A stretch of DNA of 64,000 nt, taken from positions 301,641 through 365,640 of the forward strand of contig BCKK01000001.1 in NCBI GenBank assembly GCA_001600615.1, written 5' to 3'. The notes under the pieces were generated by a model. The model was not told where the DNA came from. It did no database searches and worked only from the letters and a program-made list of their open reading frames with translations. Positions within the stretch are counted from its first letter, which is position 1. Every line of letters starts with the position of its first letter. The stretch comes from Dioszegia crocea. Its lineage: Eukaryota; Basidiomycota; Tremellomycetes; Tremellales; Bulleribasidiaceae. Shown here one piece after another: positions 60,103-64,000 of the stretch. The translations under genes were made by a program, and so were the position numbers.

Positions 60103-62300
60103 ATGGCTTTCCGACAAATCGGTGAGTCTCCCTTAACATTCCTTAATCCGAGGACGACGTGCGTGTTCCCCCACTAACTTTTTGTAGTCAGCCGCAGTCC
60201 TCTGCTACTCGCACGACCTGCCCTCTTCCCCCGCACTGCGATCCGATTCACACGTGCAGCTCTCCCCATCGCTTCCGCCCACCTCTCTACCACCTCTCGC
60301 CGATCGGCTATCCCTCCCGTCGTTCCCCCACCTGGGTCTTCCGCACCTTTGCCCCAAGGCGCTGAAGTCGTCCACCCAAAGGTAAGCTCATACGTCTCAC
60401 GCAATCGGACTGTGCTCAAGCTGACCAGCGAAAGCCTTACGTCCTTACCCGATGGAGACGGTTCTTGCAGAACTTTGGCCGAGTAACTCTTTTCCTCGTT
60501 ATCACCGCCACCGGTGCTTTCTTCTACGGTACGTCCCCTCCCGCTTGGCCCTATTATAGCATTTGCTGACCCTCTAGTGACTCAGATCCAGGCCAACCCC
60601 GGAGAACAGCTACCTGCCGATAAGACCAAGCCAACGCTTGTTGTCCTCGGTTCAGGATGGGGCGCGACCTCATTCCTCAAGACTCTCGATACAGAGGAAT
60701 ACAACGTCGTAGTCATCTCACCAAGAAACTATTTCCTTTTCTCCCCCTTGCTCCCGTCCGTCACTGTCGGGACACTGGAGCCTCGCTCAATCATCCAGCC
60801 TACGCGATACATTACCAGGCACAAGAAGCGGGCAGTGCAGGTCTACGAGGCCGAGGCGAGGGATGTTGACCCGATCAAGAAGACCGTCACTTTCCAGGGT
60901 AGGTCTGAAGGGCTAATAAAGAAGTGTTGAGCTGATTGGCAGATCTGTCGGACATCCGTGGTGAGGCTGGATCAGTCACTATCCCGTATGACTACCTCGT
61001 ATATGCCGTCGGTTGCGAAAACCAGACGTTCGGTATCAAGGGTGTGAAGGAGCACGCGTGTTTCCTGAAGGAGCTGAGCGATGCCGACAAGATCAGGACA
61101 AGGCTTTTGGACTGTGAGCCCGTGTCCATCGAAGAGTGACTATCCAGCTGATAAAGTCAGGTGTCGAGACAGCCGCATTCAGAGACCAGGACGAGAAGGA
61201 GATTGACCGATTGATGCACATGGTGGTCGTCGGTGGTGGACCTACCGGTGTCGAGTATGCCGGAGAATTGCACGATTTCCTCATTGTAAGATTGCTCCAC
61301 TCGCCATTCAAATCTGATGCTAAATGAACAGGACGATCTCCGCAAGTGGTACCCCGAAATTGCCGACCGACTCCGAATCACCCTTATCGAAGCCCTCCCC
61401 AACGTCCTCCCAGCCTTCTCTAAGCAGCTCATCCAATACACCGAATCCACCTTCAAAGAGAACAAGATTGACGTCTTGACGCGTACAATGGTGAAGGATG
61501 TCCAGGCCGATCGGGTCGTGGTTCAGGACGCAAACAAGGAATTGCGCGAAATCCCATACGGTCTCTTGGTTTGGGCCACCGGTAACACATCGAGGGAAAT
61601 CACACGGAACCTTATGGCCAAATTGCCCCGGACTCAGACTCAGCGACGTGGAATCGAGGTCGACGATTATCTTCAGATGGCAGGTGCGGAGGGTGTGTAT
61701 GCTGTAGGAGATTGCACGGCGACTGCTTATGCCCCTACGGCACAGGTGGCTAGTCAGCAAGGCATGTTTTTGGCGCAGATGTTTGGAAAGATGGGACAGA
61801 GACTCAAGGCGGAGAGGCAGCTCGAGGAGCTCAAGGCGCAAGGAGAGGGTGTACCGCAGGAGGCGGTCGATGGTCTCGTCAAGAAGTTGAACAGGTACAG
61901 CAAGATGACCCCGTTCCACTACTCTCACCAGGTATGTTAAGTCTCTAATCGTCCGGTTTAAGGGTTATGGCTGACGACTATCAGGGTTCGCTCGCGTACA
62001 TTGGTTCCGAGAAGGCCATTGCGGACCTGCCGCTCTTCAACGGAAACGTTGCTAGCGGTGGTGGCGCAGCTATGATCTTCTGGCGTTCGGCTTACGTTGT
62101 GAGTCGAAGTGCTCTCACTGTCCGTTTTTGAGAACCCTGCCTGACACCACAGTCAACCCTCTACTCGGTCAGAAATAGGACTCTTGTCTTGGCGGACTGG
62201 ATGAAGGTCAAGATTTTCGGACGGTAAGTTTTCGCAGATTCCCCCAAGTCTAATCCGAATGGGCAGCGCTGATCATCCCAGTGATGTCTCCCGAGAGTAA
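60103..62300 (+). CDS. NDE1: Mitochondrial external/alternative NADH dehydrogenase
   Basis: A short exon (MAFRQI) splices to a mitochondrial-targeting-like Arg/Ala-rich N-terminus ([20 protein letters not shown]). A TM helix ([16 protein letters not shown]) suits intermembrane-space orientation. The FAD site is [24 protein letters not shown] site [20 protein letters not shown]; late motif [20 protein letters not shown]. The C-terminus reads [37 protein letters not shown], ending KIFGRDVSRE-stop. This is type-II NADH dehydrogenase: non-proton-pumping oxidation of cytosolic NADH to ubiquinone. No EF-hand insert is present between the two nucleotide-binding folds, so it is of the Ca-independent class. 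Introns near 60121, 60381, 60527, 60899, 61111, 61287, 61932, 62099 and 62224. Confidence 0.93.
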
Positions 62301-62530
62301 ATGTTGAACACCTTGCGCTTGTCGGATTTGACTCCTGTATCTTTATCACCCATACCTAATAGACTACTCCAACCTTCTGCCAGAATGCACCCAGCCGAGG
62401 CTCCCATATAGATGCGTAACAACAACCTAGTCTCATCAGAGGCAGGAGTAGGACCATTAAGAGTTGTATCTGCCATCAAGAAACTCTACCCTCATGTCTT
62501 GTCTAATCTAATTATCCCATCCCAATCCAC

Positions 62531-64000
62531 TCAAACATCCACCAACAGTTCCCCCTTCTCCTTCTTCTCCGCAGCACGATACAGATCCCTATACTTCCCG
62601 GACTTCTCACACAGATTCTTAAATAATGATCCATCCTTCCTGAGCAGATTCTACCACTTAGTCAGCTCCATCTCCCAGTCTGGTCAACCTCGGAACTCAC
62701 AATTGGCGTATCAAACTCTGCCACTCGTCCATCTGCCAGAACCAACAACCGGTCATAATCGATCACACTACTAAGCCTATGGGCAATGGTAATCAAGGTA
62801 GAACCCCCAAATTCGGACCGAATGGCAGATTGGATAGACTCATCCGTGGCGAAATCCACACTCGCAGTTGCTTCATCCATGATGATGAGATTTGATCGGC
62901 GAAGGAGGGCACGAGCCATGGCGATGAGTTGACGTTGGCCTTGTGAGAAATTGGCACCGCCAGATGAAACGTCCGTGGTTAGGTTTATACTGGGTTGTTT
63001 GTGTCTGTTTCCACTGCCTGAGGCGGTACTGATCAAGGAGGAGGTTGATGCTGTGGCCAATTTGTCAGAGGCGGCGAGGGCGGCGAGGCGGTTGGAGGAG
63101 GGTACGCGACTGGGTACGCGAGATGGAGCGGGGGAGTTGTCGGAGGATCCGAGATTGACACGCGTGAGAGCGTCCATCAATTCTTCATCTGTGTGCTCGT
63201 CGAAAGGGTCAAGGTTCATCCGGACTGTTCCTGAGAATAGGACGGCGTCTAGGACCGTCAGCTTTTAATTGCACTGGTGCAAGCAGAGATAACTGACCCT
63301 GGGGGATGTACGTGATACGAGATCGCTACCTCATCAGCACGCGATCCTTACCCGCTCAGCACCTGGACATACCAAATCGTCCACCCCAATAGATGTAATA
63401 TCAATCCCATCCAACCATATGCCACCCGACGTAGGCTCACAAAACCTCAAAAGACTCATCGCAAGCGTAGATTTCCCACTCCCCGTCCGTCCAATCAACC
63501 CAATCTTCTCTCCAGCCTTCACATCAAAGCTACCGCTAAACACAGTGGGTAAATCCGGCGCATACTTGATTTCAAGATCACGGACGCTGAGGAATTCATC
63601 CGGGTTGGAAGGTGTAGATGATGGCCAATAAGCTGGTGGGCGCGAAGAAGGGATGATGGCGGGTGGTTCTTGTGGGATGTTGACGAGGTACTCTTGGACC
63701 CGCTCCACGGCGTTAAAGTCCATTTCGAGCTGACCCCAGAATCGGGAAACCCAGTAACAGGCCGAAACGAAAGATTGGGCAGAGAGGATTGCCATTCCTG
63801 CTGATCCGGGGTCAACGGCGCCTGTTAGGGCGAAGAGGGTTGTGAGGCCGACAGAGACTCCGCCGAGGATGTCGAAGCGGAGTAGCAGCTATCGCTGTCA
63901 GCTGTGTATTGCGCTTTCCTAGAAGCTTGCCAACTCACCCATCGGTTCATCATCCAGTAGTAGTAGAATGCAGAGTGCATCTTGTCGACTTGCTCACAAA
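62531..64000 (-). CDS. ABC transporter, ABCC/MRP subfamily (5' part outside window)
   Basis: Only the C-terminal part lies here; it continues past 64000. It has the end of TMD2 (VDKMHSAFYYYWMMNRW, then LLRFDILGGVSVGLTTLFAL, MAILSAQSFVSACYWVSRFW) and a linker FNAVERVQEYLVNIPQEPPA typical of ABCC proteins. NBD2: Walker A GLIGRTGSGKSTLA, RITYIPQDAVLFSGTVRMNL DPF, signature NFSQGQRQL, Walker B LIIMDEATASVDFATD and H-loop TIAHRLSSVIDYDRLLVL. Between Q-loop and signature is a Ser/Pro-rich insert of about 55 residues (PAPSRVPSRVPSSNRLAALA), as in the Ybt1/Bpt1-like fungal group. The last exon (NLLRKDGSLFKNLCEKSGKY) ends LLVDV-stop at 62531-62533. Probably a vacuolar or plasma membrane organic-anion or conjugate pump. 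Confidence 0.88.

Overview
This window is nuclear DNA of a basidiomycete fungus, most likely a Tremellomycete (the Cryptococcus/Kwoniella/Saitozyma side of the tree). Genes are packed on both strands and cut by many very short introns (about 34-60 bases, GTNNGT donors, CTGAC or CTAAC branch points just before the acceptor). One gene belongs to the CAP59/CMT1 capsule-mannosyltransferase family, which is typical of this lineage. All gene models below were spliced by eye. Terminal codons and domain calls are usually firm; some internal junctions are inferred.

Layout. 1-2.2 kb: 3' part of a kelch/BTB (Ral2-like) gene. 3.4-6.0 kb: tandem pair of secreted-protein genes in a segmental duplication. 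6.8-8.1 kb: a broken reading frame. 8.3-19.8 kb: conserved genes: Doa4/USP8 deubiquitinase, VanZ-like membrane protein, Sld3 replication factor, Rli1/ABCE1 ribosome-recycling ATPase and an F-box-like protein. 20.1-23.9 kb: a small tail-anchored or GPI-like protein and a polytopic membrane protein whose cytosolic N-terminus is built from a triplicated exon. 24.2-31.6 kb: Dbp4 helicase, NCLX-type cation/Ca2+ exchanger, calcipressin (Rcn1/Cbp1) and nicotinamidase Pnc1. 32.9-45.4 kb: a mucin-like single-pass receptor-like protein, a CAP59-family glycosyltransferase, Bor1 transporter, DUF427 protein, Ded1 helicase and the Cdc4/Mlc1 myosin light chain. 45.4-49.6 kb: a 4.2 kb gene-poor stretch holding two MITEs with intact target-site duplications. 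49.6-64 kb: bHLH factor, acidic Q-rich putative coactivator, Gtr1 Rag GTPase, DUF2461 protein, PAP2 lipid phosphatase, external NADH dehydrogenase and the 3' end of an ABCC transporter.

Most genes are housekeeping and do not form a pathway cluster. Several are divergent pairs sharing short promoters (Doa4/VanZ, Sld3/Rli1, Dbp4/exchanger, calcipressin/Pnc1, Ded1/Mlc1, Gtr1/DUF2461, PAP2/NADH dehydrogenase). Calcium-related functions recur (exchanger, calcineurin regulator, EF-hand light chain), but adjacency alone does not show co-function. The least ordinary items are the two MITEs, the triplicated symmetric exon, the duplicated secreted-protein locus, a stop codon split by an intron, and a palindrome over a start codon.
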